Source: Seleniivibrio woodruffii (GTDB taxonomy: Bacteria; Chrysiogenota; Deferribacteres; Deferribacterales; Geovibrionaceae). From it: a stretch of DNA of 64,000 nucleotides. The stretch covers positions 461,106-525,105 of the forward strand of contig NZ_SMGG01000003.1 of the NCBI RefSeq assembly GCF_004339245.1, in the 5' to 3' direction. This document shows, in pieces, positions 37,244 through 46,757 of the stretch (the first letter of the stretch is position 1; each line of letters begins with the position of its first letter). The notes below the pieces were generated by a model that saw nothing but the letters and a program-made list of their open reading frames with translations, did not search any database and was not told the DNA's origin. The position numbers and the translations under genes were made by a program.

Positions 37244-37657
37244 TTATTCTGTCAGGCTGTGGATGCGGTGAGCCAGCTTGCCCATCTCCTCGAAGCCGCT
37301 GTATTCATCATGCTGTCTTTCAAACTTCAGGCCGTCATCATGGCTTCTGGGGATAATGTGGATGTGGGAGTGGAAGACTTCCTGTCCGGCATCCGCCCCG
37401 TTGTTCTGGATAATATTAATTCCGGTTGATTTAGTGGCCTCCCGAACTGCCGCCGCAACTTTTGCCGTAACGGCATAGATTGCCGCAGATTCTTCTACGG
37501 GCGTATCGAAAAGGCTTTCAAAATGTCTTTTGGGCACAATCAGAGTATGACCCTTTCTGATGGGACGGATGTCCAGAAAGGCGATGAACAGGTCATCCTC
37601 ATAGATTTTGCTGCAAGGGATCTCTCCGCTTATTATTTTGCAGAAAATACAGTCCAT
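37244..37657 (-). CDS. HIT-family nucleotide hydrolase (HinT-like)
   Basis: A 137-residue HIT protein. CIFCKIISGEIPCSKIYEDD is the typical start, with two Cys that may bind zinc, and the catalytic triad motif is VFHSHIHIIPR near residue 98. It hydrolyses nucleoside phosphoramidates or similar. The gene lies 10 bases upstream of, and on the same strand as, the tRNA-Sec gene. Confidence 0.92.
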   Translation of the reverse strand: MDCIFCKIISGEIPCSKIYEDDLFIAFLDIRPIRKGHTLIVPKRHFESLFDTPVEESAAIYAVTAKVAAAVREATKSTGINIIQNNGADAGQEVFHSHIHIIPRSHDDGLKFERQHDEYSGFEEMGKLAHRIHSLTE

Positions 37658-38019
37658 AAAATACCTCGGTGTTAAGTTGGTCTGATTTTAACATGTTGTT
37701 GGCTGAAAACAAGAATTATATATTTTTGAAATTGCGGGAAGAATGTCAGTTAAAAATAGGTTAAGAGATTATGTTTTATTGTGGAAAAAATCCCCTTTAC
37801 CCTAAAGCACATGGCCAATGAATTTTTATATATGAAAATTTAGCCTGCGGCATAATTCACATTAAATTCAATTTAAAAAAATTTTCATCATTTTTTAATT
37901 GAGAGAGTTTTTATCATAAAATCCATCGCACCTTCTGTATAGGCAAACATAAAAACATATGGATAATCATAGATATTAAATTATTGATGTTAATCGTAAT
38001 TAGCATATGCCAAGTTGAG
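37658..38019 (+). other. A+T-rich intergenic stretch with FNR/CRP-like box
   Basis: No gene is visible. TTGATGTTAATCGT (37984-37997) matches the FNR/CRP pattern TTGAT-N4-ATCAA at eight of ten positions. It is centred about 64 bases before the start predicted from the promoter at 38020. It could bring anaerobic control to the cluster behind it (inference). Confidence 0.4.
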
Positions 38020-38225
38020 TTGACGGGTTGATATTCGTGTGTTTTATTTATGATAAGTATAGATATTAAGACATTTGAATTTAGAAATTAAGACAAGGCG
38101 GAAAAGAAGCCGTTTTGTCCGGAGTGGTTCGTAACCGAAAGCGTGGGAAGGGCATTTTGTAACTAAGTGAACGATAGCTGCAAAACCATAACACGAAAGG
38201 GCATATGCCCTAATTGGAGGATTTT
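38020..38225 (+). promoter_or_regulatory. Promoter and structured leader before the rhodanese gene
   Basis: TTGACG (38020-38025) and TTTATT (38043-38048) are 17 bases apart, giving a leader of about 170 bases. The leader holds GACAA/TTGTC and GGTT/AACC stems. AAGGGCAT occurs twice (38148-38155 and 38197-38204), and either copy can pair with ATGCCC at 38205-38210, six bases before the GGAGG ribosome site. This is the layout of a translational switch. It matches no riboswitch I know. Confidence 0.5.
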
Positions 38226-39722
38226 ATGAAGCACTCTTTATTGAGGAAAGGCCGTTCATTCATGGTAACGGCGGCGTTCGCTTCTGCGTTTGCGGTGCTT
38301 TCTGCTTGCGGCGGAGGCGGCGGTTCTTATGAGGCTCCGGCACCTACTCAGCCATCCAACGCATGGTGGAACGGATACGATGTTTCTGCCGAAACTCTTG
38401 TTTCTGCTGATACGGCTGTTCAGTGGATCAAGAACGGCTGGAAAACATCCGAAGGTTATCCCGTTATAATCGTTGACGTTCAGACTGATTTCACAGCTGC
38501 GTCAGACAGGATCATCGGCTCAATCAGAGGTAACAGTGCGGTGATCAACGGCTTTGCTCTGGATGAGTACAGGGCCGAAGGTCCCATCGACACTGTTGAT
38601 GCCAGAGCCACATCCGCAAGGATGGTGACCACAGGCGCAACGATGGACAAGATGATTCAGGACATGGGCGTGACAAAAGATACTGTCATAGTTTTTGCGA
38701 ATCAGGCTGTATCTTCAAGCGAATTCAACGCCACAAGAGCGTGGTGGACATTCTTCTACTGGGGATTTTCAGAGTCAAAGATCAAGATACTTGACGGCGG
38801 CGTTGCTGCTGTGAAGGCACTTGACGCTTCTCTGGTGGACACTGCAACAGTATCGGCTGACCCTGCGGACAGCACATTCTCCGTTAAGCAACTTCCCGGC
38901 CTGCATGATGCGGCCAGAGTCACCACCAAGAACGTTATCGACCTTGTAAGAGCGGGTTCTGCTTCAACAAAGATCATCGACGTAAGGGGTACTGATTCAC
39001 AGGGTTCAGTAGCGTTCAACGGACGTATCAAAGGCGCTGTAACTGGTATCAATGCGGCCAGCTTCATCAGCGGCGGCAAGTTTGTTGACAAGGCCACAGG
39101 CGAGGCTATCCTTGCGGCAAAAGGCATCACATCTGCCAGCAACATCATAGTTCATTGCGTGTCCGGCTACTCTGCGACACCTGTTTACTATTATATCAAA
39201 GAGGTTCTGGGATACCCCAACGTAGCTCTGTATGACGGTTCATGGTCTGCATGGTCAAGCCACGCCGGATATGAGCGCGGAGTTTCCTATGCTGCTCAGG
39301 CAGTATACTGGGGCGGATCTTCCTTCTACTGGTACACCGACACTGCAAGCGTTACGGCTGTGGGCAACCCCAACGGCGCAACTGCTGACAGCACAGGTGT
39401 GATAGCTCTGGGCGGTCCTCTTAAGGCGAATGTGAACTCAAACGTTCTTTCCTTCGACACTTTCAGGCTTTCAACAGTCGCACCCGTTGTTACATCCGGC
39501 AACGTGAGCACAACTGCTCAGACTGCAACAATGGCTGCAACAGCTAACTGGAAAGACGTATACGGCGCTCTGCTGTTCGTTTCCAACCCCGGCTACACAG
39601 GTACGGGAAATGAGATTGAAGAAGCGGACAAAGCCTATGTCGCTTCCGATGATGACGACGGTTCCGATTCCGGCGATGATTCGGGCGAACCCGTGACTCC
39701 CGGCGGACCCAGCGGCTGCTGA
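38226..39722 (+). CDS. Two-domain rhodanese-like lipoprotein (ExtH-like)
   Basis: A 498-residue protein. The start ATG 38226 has GGAGG 6 bases upstream. A signal peptide ends at lipobox LSAC (Cys28), then a Gly/Pro/Ser linker. There are two rhodanese domains. The first, about 75-210, has no Cys at its active loop (FANQAVSSSEF). The second, about 240-350, keeps it in VHCVSGYSATP. A C-terminal domain of about 110 residues ends with an Asp/Ser-rich tail and GPSGC. Rhodaneses move sulfane sulfur or bind chalcogen oxyanions. The gene leads a cluster in the same order as Geobacter extHIJKL, whose first gene encodes a rhodanese-like lipoprotein (from memory). Confidence 0.88.
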   Translation: MKHSLLRKGRSFMVTAAFASAFAVLSACGGGGGSYEAPAPTQPSNAWWNGYDVSAETLVSADTAVQWIKNGWKTSEGYPVIIVDVQTDFTAASDRIIGSIRGNSAVINGFALDEYRAEGPIDTVDARATSARMVTTGATMDKMIQDMGVTKDTVIVFANQAVSSSEFNATRAWWTFFYWGFSESKIKILDGGVAAVKALDASLVDTATVSADPADSTFSVKQLPGLHDAARVTTKNVIDLVRAGSASTKIIDVRGTDSQGSVAFNGRIKGAVTGINAASFISGGKFVDKATGEAILAAKGITSASNIIVHCVSGYSATPVYYYIKEVLGYPNVALYDGSWSAWSSHAGYERGVSYAAQAVYWGGSSFYWYTDTASVTAVGNPNGATADSTGVIALGGPLKANVNSNVLSFDTFRLSTVAPVVTSGNVSTTAQTATMAATANWKDVYGALLFVSNPGYTGTGNEIEEADKAYVASDDDDGSDSGDDSGEPVTPGGPSGC

Positions 39723-39741
39723 TTAAATCCGGAGAATAAAT

Positions 39742-40944
39742 ATGTTTAAAACAAAATTACTTACAGTGCTGATGCTTATGCTCATGTGCGCAGGAAGCGC
39801 ATTCGCCTTCAAGCCCATCGAGCTTGGCGAGGGCAAATATCTCCAGTTCTTTTATGACGCTCAGTTCGGCTACACAGGCAGAAACACCGGGAGCGGTGTT
39901 AACGCTGAAGACGACACTAACGAGTTCAACTTCAGAAGGAACAGGATAGGCTTCATCGGCACATACAACGAGAAGCTCAGCTTCTATGTTCAGACAGAAT
40001 ACATTGAAGACAAGAACGTAAACCCGCTTTATGTGGACATATCTGACGACGACAGCAAAGATTTTTATCTGCTGGATGCACAGCTCAGATACACACCATT
40101 TGAGAACGTTGACCTGATCGCAGGTAAGTTCAAACACTCTCTCACCAGAGAGAACCTTGAGGGATGTTTCAACCCTCTGACACTTGACCGTTCATTCTTT
40201 GTCTATGCTCCTTTCAAAACAAGCAGAGACAAGGGTGTCGGCGCACGTGCAGAGTTCTTTGACAACATGGTACAGGTAAGAGGTGAGATTCAGGAAGGCC
40301 GTACAGGCGATGCTGCCGACGGTTCACCCGATCCCGGTTCAAACCTCCGCTATACAGGCCGTATGCACCTTTCTCTGCTGGATAAAGAGACAGGCTACGG
40401 CTACAAGGGCACATATTTCGGCAAGATGAAAGTGCTTACGGTGGGCGCATCCTATCAGTATGAGCCCGACGCTGTTTACGGCGACGTTGCAAACCTTGCC
40501 GACAAAAAGGACTACGCCGCATATTCATATGATATTTTCGGCGAGTTTCCCACGGCAGCGGGTACCTTCACCCTTTCAGCCGCATATCTTAACGTAAGCT
40601 TTGACGATGCGTACAAGGGCACAAACCCCGACGCAAACTCATACGGTCAGAACGGCGAGCGTGACGGCTATTATGTTAAAGCGGGCTATATGCTCCCCTT
40701 CAACGTCGGCCCCGGACAGGTGCAGTTCTTCGGACGCTATGACAAGTTCGACTTCGCAAAACTCAACGGATACTATGACAACTCCGTGGATTTCATTGCG
40801 GGCGGCGTTAACTACTACATAGACGAAGACAAGATAAAGCTCACTGCACAGTATTCAAAAACAAACTTCGACAAAGAGGTCGGACAGGACACCAATATGC
40901 AGGATTTCGATACATTCGAACTGTATATGCAGGTCAGGTTCTGA
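39742..40944 (+). CDS. Outer-membrane beta-barrel porin (OprO/P-like; ExtI position)
   Basis: A 400-residue protein with a signal peptide ending AGSAFA. It has alternating aromatic strands throughout and terminates in QVRF, the C-terminal Phe expected of outer-membrane barrels. FNFRRNRIGFIGTYNEKLSF and LRYTPFENVDLIAGKFKHS resemble phosphate-selective OprO/OprP porins. It lies 19 bases after the rhodanese lipoprotein. In the comparable Geobacter cluster the second gene encodes the barrel ExtI, linked to selenite uptake. The solute here is unknown. Confidence 0.85.
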   Translation: MFKTKLLTVLMLMLMCAGSAFAFKPIELGEGKYLQFFYDAQFGYTGRNTGSGVNAEDDTNEFNFRRNRIGFIGTYNEKLSFYVQTEYIEDKNVNPLYVDISDDDSKDFYLLDAQLRYTPFENVDLIAGKFKHSLTRENLEGCFNPLTLDRSFFVYAPFKTSRDKGVGARAEFFDNMVQVRGEIQEGRTGDAADGSPDPGSNLRYTGRMHLSLLDKETGYGYKGTYFGKMKVLTVGASYQYEPDAVYGDVANLADKKDYAAYSYDIFGEFPTAAGTFTLSAAYLNVSFDDAYKGTNPDANSYGQNGERDGYYVKAGYMLPFNVGPGQVQFFGRYDKFDFAKLNGYYDNSVDFIAGGVNYYIDEDKIKLTAQYSKTNFDKEVGQDTNMQDFDTFELYMQVRF

Positions 40945-40963
40945 TAGTAAAGGAGAAAATGAT

Positions 40964-41179
40964 ATGAGAAAGAAGATCGGTATTATCGTGCTGGCCGTTA
41001 TGGTCATTTCGGCAGGAATAGCCGTTGCGGCTGCTAAGGCATCCAAAGGAAAAGTTGTCAGTGTTGACGGAACTAACATCACAATCAAGCTTGATGCTGC
41101 CATTGATGTTAAGGCCGGCGATGCTGTGAAGGTTGAGGCTGTGGGCGGTAAGCCCGGCTTTAAACTTCAGGGCTGCTGA
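40964..41179 (+). CDS. Small exported protein, 71 residues
   Basis: A signal peptide (GIIVLAVMVISAGIAVAAA) is followed by a 50-residue beta-rich domain with GKVVSVDGTNITIKLD and a terminal GFKLQGC. It lies 19 bases after the porin gene with AAGGAG upstream, and before a strong terminator. I do not recognise a named family; the fold could be a small beta-barrel. By position it corresponds to the small periplasmic ExtJ of Geobacter (from memory). Confidence 0.8.
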   Translation: MRKKIGIIVLAVMVISAGIAVAAAKASKGKVVSVDGTNITIKLDAAIDVKAGDAVKVEAVGGKPGFKLQGC

Positions 41180-41188
41180 TATTGTTTT

Positions 41189-41214
41189 AAGGCGGGGTTT
41201 CACCACCCCGCCTT
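41189..41214 (+). terminator. Strong hairpin terminator inside the cluster
   Basis: AAGGCGGGGT pairs perfectly with ACCCCGCCTT around a 6-base loop, followed by TTC. It separates the rhodanese-porin-small-protein unit from the cytochromes and probably sets their relative expression. Confidence 0.85.
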
Positions 41215-41248
41215 TTCTGCTATGATCTGCTGGGGGAGATAAATTCCG

Positions 41249-43117
41249 GTGCGAAAAAAACTGATATACATGTCTGCGGTAATTCTTTTTGTTCTGTGCG
41301 TATCTGTGACCGTGTATCTCGGTTTTTTCCGCAATGGTGATGTGTCTAGGGGCTGCATGGCCTCCAACTGCCATTCGGGGATAGAGTATCCTTCTGAAAA
41401 TCATAAAATTGCCTGCGAAGAGTGCCACGGCGGCGATCCGCTTTCGGCGGACAAGGCCGTTGCCCATGCGAAGATGCTGGGGGGCAGAAACCCCGGAGAC
41501 CCTGCCGTATGGGAAAAGACCTGCGGCAAATGCCATCAGTATCAGCTTGAGAGAGTTTCAGGCACGCTTATGTACACAGCCACTGGTATGATAAAAAACT
41601 CTCAGCAGGCATGGGACGACTATAAAGGCAAGCTTTACAGCACAGGGGGCGCAGAGGGGTATGACGAAAACGGAAAACCTCAGAAAAGGCCGTCCGTTGC
41701 TGAGCTTGATGAGCTTTCCGGCGAGCTTTACCGGAAATTCTGTTCCGCCTGCCATGTAGGCTACGATAAGCTGGAGGGCTACAGGGCGCATCACTCATCC
41801 GGCTGTTCCGCATGCCACTTTAACCATTCCGATGAAGGAACCTATGCGGGCGGGGACAAAACTATCCACGGAAAAGGCCCCTATCCCGAAAAGCATGTCA
41901 TTTCGGCTCTTCCATCGAACGACGTCTGTCTAACCTGCCACAACAGAAGCGGAAGGCTGGCTCTGTCATACGAAGGCTACTACGACGGCAACAACTCCCT
42001 CGTGCCCACAAAGGACGGCTACCCGGGTCCCGATCTTGTGGACGGGGTGCGCAACGTCCGCCACATGGAGGCGGACATACATTTCGGCTTCGGGATGGAC
42101 TGCATCGACTGCCACACCTCAAGGGATATGATGGGCGACGGCTATATGTATGAAAACATGTATCAGCAGATAGAGACCGCCTGCGAAGACTGTCACGGCA
42201 CAGAAAAAGCACTGCCCAAGACCATGAGGATAACCAAAGAGAACAGCACTCCCGTGCGGGAATCGCAGAACTATAAGGTCAGAATGAGCTACGGCGACGA
42301 GATGGTGCTCACCTCAAAGGGGCGTATGTACTCCAACGTAAGGAAGGAGAACGGAAAGTTCTATCTTTACACCAAGCGGGAGGGCAAACGTCTGGAGATA
42401 AAGACCGTTAAAGGGACACAGGATCACGGTGTTTCCGGTCACGGGCGTATGGAGTGCTACACCTGCCATTCCAATACCGTGGCGCAGTGCTACGGATGCC
42501 ACACCACATATGACAAAACAGAGAAAATGACCGACCTGATAAAAGGGCAGGATACTCCGGGCGCATTCAGCGAGACCGAGGATTTCAGGACACTTTTTCC
42601 TTTTCAGCTCGGACTGAACCAGAGGGGAAAAATATCGCCTGTTACCCCCGGATGTCAGACTTTCCTGACATATATAGACGAAAAGGGCAATAAGGTTCTG
42701 GATGATCACGTTTTCAACTACAGAGGCGAAAAAAAATTCAAGTTTGCACCGTTTTTCAGCCATAACACAGGGAAAAAAGCCGTGAGCTGTGAAACCTGCC
42801 ATTCGAAACTGGCGTTTGCGGGATTCGGTCAGGGGCTGGTTTCGGTGACAAAGGGGAACATCGGCAGTTCATATATGTGCGACAAGTGCGAAAAGCCTCT
42901 GGATTCGCTCTACAGTATTAAAGACGGAAAAATAAACGTAACCTCGGACGTTGTCCGTGACCACTCCCGACTGCTGAACACAGGGGAGCTGGCGGCGATG
43001 CTCCGTGCCAATACATGCATAATGTGTCATGAAAAAGGAGAAGGCAGAATATATGGCGGCAGAATCTCGTACGATGCTGTTCTTTCTGATCCTGTGCATA
43101 AGCCTCTGCTTCACTGA
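41249..43117 (+). CDS. Dodecahaem c-type cytochrome with N-terminal anchor
   Basis: A 622-residue protein with a GTG start after GGGGGAG. A hydrophobic helix (about 5-26) without a good cleavage or lipobox site suggests a membrane anchor facing the periplasm. Eleven CxxCH motifs are present (CEECH, CGKCH, CSACH twice, CLTCH, CIDCH, CEDCH, CYTCH, CYGCH, CETCH, CIMCH). One CMASNCH (Cx4CH) brings the total to twelve possible haems. It shares GRMECYTCHS and a Phe-Pro-containing region with the next protein, so the two are related. It should carry electrons within or across the periplasm. Confidence 0.88.
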   Translation: MRKKLIYMSAVILFVLCVSVTVYLGFFRNGDVSRGCMASNCHSGIEYPSENHKIACEECHGGDPLSADKAVAHAKMLGGRNPGDPAVWEKTCGKCHQYQLERVSGTLMYTATGMIKNSQQAWDDYKGKLYSTGGAEGYDENGKPQKRPSVAELDELSGELYRKFCSACHVGYDKLEGYRAHHSSGCSACHFNHSDEGTYAGGDKTIHGKGPYPEKHVISALPSNDVCLTCHNRSGRLALSYEGYYDGNNSLVPTKDGYPGPDLVDGVRNVRHMEADIHFGFGMDCIDCHTSRDMMGDGYMYENMYQQIETACEDCHGTEKALPKTMRITKENSTPVRESQNYKVRMSYGDEMVLTSKGRMYSNVRKENGKFYLYTKREGKRLEIKTVKGTQDHGVSGHGRMECYTCHSNTVAQCYGCHTTYDKTEKMTDLIKGQDTPGAFSETEDFRTLFPFQLGLNQRGKISPVTPGCQTFLTYIDEKGNKVLDDHVFNYRGEKKFKFAPFFSHNTGKKAVSCETCHSKLAFAGFGQGLVSVTKGNIGSSYMCDKCEKPLDSLYSIKDGKINVTSDVVRDHSRLLNTGELAAMLRANTCIMCHEKGEGRIYGGRISYDAVLSDPVHKPLLH

Positions 43118-44330
43118 AAGCGGCTTTGCGCTGGACAAAAATGATAAAAACTGCGCCGCCTGCCACAAGGTGACGCTGACCGGTGCCCACAAGGCGCAGA
43201 AGTGCGAATCGTGCCATGCCCGAAATGCCGACCATTTCGACCGTGCGGCTGATTTTTCAAAGGGTGCGGCGGGATGCCTGAACTGCCACAGAGAATATGC
43301 CGGCATAACCGACAGTGCCATGGTGCACCGCAGTGCGGAAAAAGTATTCGTTTCAAAATCATTTGAGAGATACGACGGCGGCTTCTGGGATAAGAACTGC
43401 AAAAACTGCCATGTGCAGAGCTGTTCGGACTGTCACCGCAGCGAAAACCCCCACAGCATAAAAAAACCTTCTGCGGACGACTGTCAGGAGTGCCACAGGG
43501 ACTACTATACAGGCATAGAATACAGCGGACTGGGACAGCGGGAGGATCACGAGCGGTATCAGCGGGGCAGGGAACACAAGGGCGGAAAATACGCCTCGAT
43601 GCTTAAGGACGTGCATTTTGAAAAGGGTATGCAGTGCGGCGACTGCCACTCCATGAAGAGTCTGGCCGAAGGGAGGAAATTCTCAAAAACCTGTACCGAC
43701 TGCCATCAGTTCAATAAAAACAGTTCCGTTGAGCATTCAATTCCCGAACACGGCAGAATGGAGTGCTACACCTGCCATTCCGCATGGGCAAATCAGGAGT
43801 ACGGAACTTTCTGGATATATATGCGTGATACGAAGTTCTCAGAATATTTCAGATGGGTCAAAAGACCGCATTTGGACTATGCTAAAAGCAGTCACACCAA
43901 GCAGTATGCGGATTTTCCCATCGGTGTTAACGAGCGGAAGAAGTATTCGCCGCTGAGGCCTCAGTTCATAGGCTTTGTGACCAGAATAGAGAAGGACAGG
44001 GTCATAGGCAAAGAGAACGAAATGGTTTCATCGGATTTCAGAGCTGTTTTTCCCCATACCGTCCGCAGGGAGACGGTGCTCTGCGAAAGCTGTCATGCCG
44101 ACAACAGAAGGCTCATGCGTGAGCGGATGGACGAGCGGATATATCACACAGACAGGGATGGTCTGCCCTTTCCGACATTTTACAACGGAAAATGGTTTTC
44201 CGTGACTAACGGCCGTTTTGTTAACGATTCCGAGTTTAAAAGGATAAAGAGCAAAGGAGCGAAATATAACAAAGCATTGCTTAAAAAATGGCAGCAGGTG
44301 ACAAAAACTGTAGAAAACTCAAAAAAATAA
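43053..44330 (+). CDS. Decahaem c-type cytochrome
   Basis: A 425-residue protein with ten CxxCH motifs (CAACH, CESCH, CLNCH, CKNCH, CSDCH, CQECH, CGDCH, CTDCH, CYTCH, CESCH). I take ATG 43053, which has AAGGAG upstream; 43029 and 43074 are alternatives. It begins inside the last 65 bases of the previous cytochrome gene in another frame, so translation is coupled. The N-terminus is a signal peptide (TMLFFLILCISLCF). Shared motifs with the upstream cytochrome suggest duplication. Likely periplasmic. Confidence 0.85.
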   Translation: MAAESRTMLFFLILCISLCFTESGFALDKNDKNCAACHKVTLTGAHKAQKCESCHARNADHFDRAADFSKGAAGCLNCHREYAGITDSAMVHRSAEKVFVSKSFERYDGGFWDKNCKNCHVQSCSDCHRSENPHSIKKPSADDCQECHRDYYTGIEYSGLGQREDHERYQRGREHKGGKYASMLKDVHFEKGMQCGDCHSMKSLAEGRKFSKTCTDCHQFNKNSSVEHSIPEHGRMECYTCHSAWANQEYGTFWIYMRDTKFSEYFRWVKRPHLDYAKSSHTKQYADFPIGVNERKKYSPLRPQFIGFVTRIEKDRVIGKENEMVSSDFRAVFPHTVRRETVLCESCHADNRRLMRERMDERIYHTDRDGLPFPTFYNGKWFSVTNGRFVNDSEFKRIKSKGAKYNKALLKKWQQVTKTVENSKK

Positions 44331-44553
44331 GATAATGAGTTAAATCTATAGAAATCATCTATGTTAAAACATAATAGTAGTATTTGTCTAATATATTTAT
44401 AATCAATATTTTTATGCTTTCTTATTGTATACAGTATTTGTTAGTTATTTTTTATCTGAAATATTATTGACTTTTCCTTTAGATTTATTATTATGGTGTA
44501 AGTTCACTTAGTATACGAATGCTCCCTCCCTTGCAATAATCAAGAGGGACATT

Positions 44554-46746
44554 ATGATCAAAAACAGAATCTCCCGCAGACGGTTCTTACAGGGAACCCT
44601 TGCCACTGGTGCGGCAGCGGCGTCCCTGTCATCTATCAGTCTCATAGCCGGAGAGGTCAGCCAACCTGCCCCCACAGGAGTGACATACGCCCAGAACTGG
44701 TGCGAGATGTGTTTCTGGAAATGCGGTTTAACCGCAAAGGTTGTGGATGGTAAAGTGCATAAGCTGGAGGGTCAGAAAGACTGCCCCAGCAACAGAGGAA
44801 AACTCTGCGCAAAAGGCAATGCGGGCATTGCCCAGCTTTACGATCCCGACAGGCTCCAGAAGCCTCTTATCAGAACAGGCGAAAGAGGCTCCGGTCAGTT
44901 CAAAGAGGTTTCATGGGACGAGGCGATTAAATACGTCGCCGAAAAATGCAACGGCCTTAAAGAAAAATACGGCTCCGGAACCTTCTCGCTGTTTGCCCAC
45001 GGTTCCGGCGAGCATGCCTTTGTTGACCTCCTGCACATCATGGGTTCTCCCAACATCTGCATTCCGTCCTATTCACAGTGTACGGGCAGCAGGGACATCG
45101 GCTGGGCACTGACCTACGGTAAACCTGTCGGCGGAAAAGAGCCTGTGGATTCGGAGAATGCGAAGTGCATAATGCTGCTCGGCCGTAACATTGCCGAGGC
45201 TCTCCACATGGGCGAGCTTATTGATTTCATCAACGGCTGTGCAAACGGTGCCTACGTTATTTATGTTGACCCCAGATATAACAAAACGGCGGCCAAAGCG
45301 AACAAATATATGATGATCAAACCCGGAACGGACACCGCTCTGGTTCTGGCAATGATCAACTACATCATTGTTAAGGAAATATACAACAAAGAGTTTGTGG
45401 AGAAGTACACTTACGGGCTGGAGGAGCTTTCCGCCCATGTGCGCCGCTACACGACCAAATGGGCATCCGAAGTAACCGAGATCCCCGAAAAAGATATAAT
45501 CGAAGCCGCTGTGAAACTCTGCGAAGCGGCTCCCAACTGCTACATCCACCCCGGACGCCGCCTCACAAGATACGGCAGCGACACCCAGTTCGTAAGAGCC
45601 ATTGCAATCCTCAACGCTCTTATGGGCAACTGGGAAACGCCGGGCGGAATTTTCAAACCCGTTCCCCTCAAGTTCGATACGCCCCATATGGTCCATGACC
45701 TTGAAAAGGTGGATGCCGAGCGTGCCGACGGAGCGGGCACAGAGTTTCCCATAGCATCCGTAGACCTTGGTCTTGCGAACAAAATGATGCAGGCCATTGC
45801 CGAGCAGAAGCATCCGCTCAAAGGTATGTTCGTTTACGGGTGCAACCCTTTCCACAATCAGGGCAGCACCGACGTTGTGGCAAAGGCCATCGAGGCCAGC
45901 GAATTTATCGTTACCTGCGAGATATACATGACCGACACCGCATGGTATTCGGACGTTATTCTTCCTGAATCCACCTATCTGGAGAGATATGACCCCATCA
46001 TATCCACAGCCAGAAAGTCAGGCTATATCCAGTTCCGTGAGCCTGCGGTGAAGCCTCTTCACGATACTCTGGGAGCATGGGAGATAGCCGCCAGACTGTC
46101 AAAGGCTATGGGATATCAGAACCATTTCATGGACGTCAGGGAATATAACACCGAGCTTCTGGAATCGCTGGGGCTCAGCGAAAAAGTTATGCAGAAGCAC
46201 GGCTCACTGGTGGGTGCGGAGGGCGATCCCTTCCCGCTGGCATCGGGCATCGAGCCTGAGTTCCATACTCCTTCAGGCAAGATCGAGCTTTTCAGCAACA
46301 TGCTGAACGATCTCGGGTATGATCCCCTGCCCTCATATCAGGCACCTCCTATGCCCAAAGCCGATGAGTTCCGTCTGCTGTTCGGCCGTGTGAGCTTCCA
46401 TACACACGCCAGAACCCAGAACAACGAATGGCTGCTGGCACTGCACCACTCCGAGGTCGAGCTCTGGATAAATTCCGGACGTGCGAAGGCTCTGGGAATA
46501 AAGAACGGGGACAAGGTCTGCGTTACCAAGGGTAATAAGAAGAGCAACCCCTGCATTGCAAAGGTTGTTGACCATATCCACAGGGACGCAGTGTTTCTGC
46601 CCCACGGCTTCGGTTCTGTCAGCAAGGGTCTGACCAGAATATCCGGTGTCGGCGCAAGGGATTCCGATTTCACATCGGACGAAACAGACCCCATCAGCGG
46701 CGGAGCAGGTTTCCACAACGGCTTTGTCAGAATAGTTAAGGCATGA
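44554..46746 (+). CDS. psrA: PsrA/PhsA-type molybdoenzyme (polysulfide/thiosulfate reductase catalytic subunit)
   Basis: A 730-residue enzyme. It has a twin-arginine signal (SRRRFLQGTL), a 4Fe-4S site C50-x2-C53-x3-C57-x27-C85 and the Mo-ligand Cys176 in SQCTGSRDIGWALTYG, the hallmark of the PsrA/PhsA/SrrA group. The end has the pterin-binding YSDVILPESTYLERYD and GFGSVSKGLT stretches. It reduces polysulfide, thiosulfate, or in SrrA selenite, at the periplasmic face. PsrB and PsrC follow. The gene sits directly after the cytochromes and before a bc-like complex. Substrate specificity within the group cannot be read. Confidence 0.92.
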   Translation: MIKNRISRRRFLQGTLATGAAAASLSSISLIAGEVSQPAPTGVTYAQNWCEMCFWKCGLTAKVVDGKVHKLEGQKDCPSNRGKLCAKGNAGIAQLYDPDRLQKPLIRTGERGSGQFKEVSWDEAIKYVAEKCNGLKEKYGSGTFSLFAHGSGEHAFVDLLHIMGSPNICIPSYSQCTGSRDIGWALTYGKPVGGKEPVDSENAKCIMLLGRNIAEALHMGELIDFINGCANGAYVIYVDPRYNKTAAKANKYMMIKPGTDTALVLAMINYIIVKEIYNKEFVEKYTYGLEELSAHVRRYTTKWASEVTEIPEKDIIEAAVKLCEAAPNCYIHPGRRLTRYGSDTQFVRAIAILNALMGNWETPGGIFKPVPLKFDTPHMVHDLEKVDAERADGAGTEFPIASVDLGLANKMMQAIAEQKHPLKGMFVYGCNPFHNQGSTDVVAKAIEASEFIVTCEIYMTDTAWYSDVILPESTYLERYDPIISTARKSGYIQFREPAVKPLHDTLGAWEIAARLSKAMGYQNHFMDVREYNTELLESLGLSEKVMQKHGSLVGAEGDPFPLASGIEPEFHTPSGKIELFSNMLNDLGYDPLPSYQAPPMPKADEFRLLFGRVSFHTHARTQNNEWLLALHHSEVELWINSGRAKALGIKNGDKVCVTKGNKKSNPCIAKVVDHIHRDAVFLPHGFGSVSKGLTRISGVGARDSDFTSDETDPISGGAGFHNGFVRIVKA

Positions 46747-46757
46747 CGGGGGAGAAA

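Noticed and set aside
38090-38225. Calling the leader a known riboswitch (c-di-GMP-I, cobalamin, Moco, fluoride)
   Set aside because: None of their conserved cores can be lined up with the sequence. It is described only as an unknown structured leader.
39700-39745. Selenocysteine read-through at the TGC-TGA end of the rhodanese lipoprotein (and of the 71-residue protein at 41179)
   Set aside because: Only a few codons follow before a stop, no bacterial SECIS-like hairpin is seen right after the TGA, and a terminator follows the second case.
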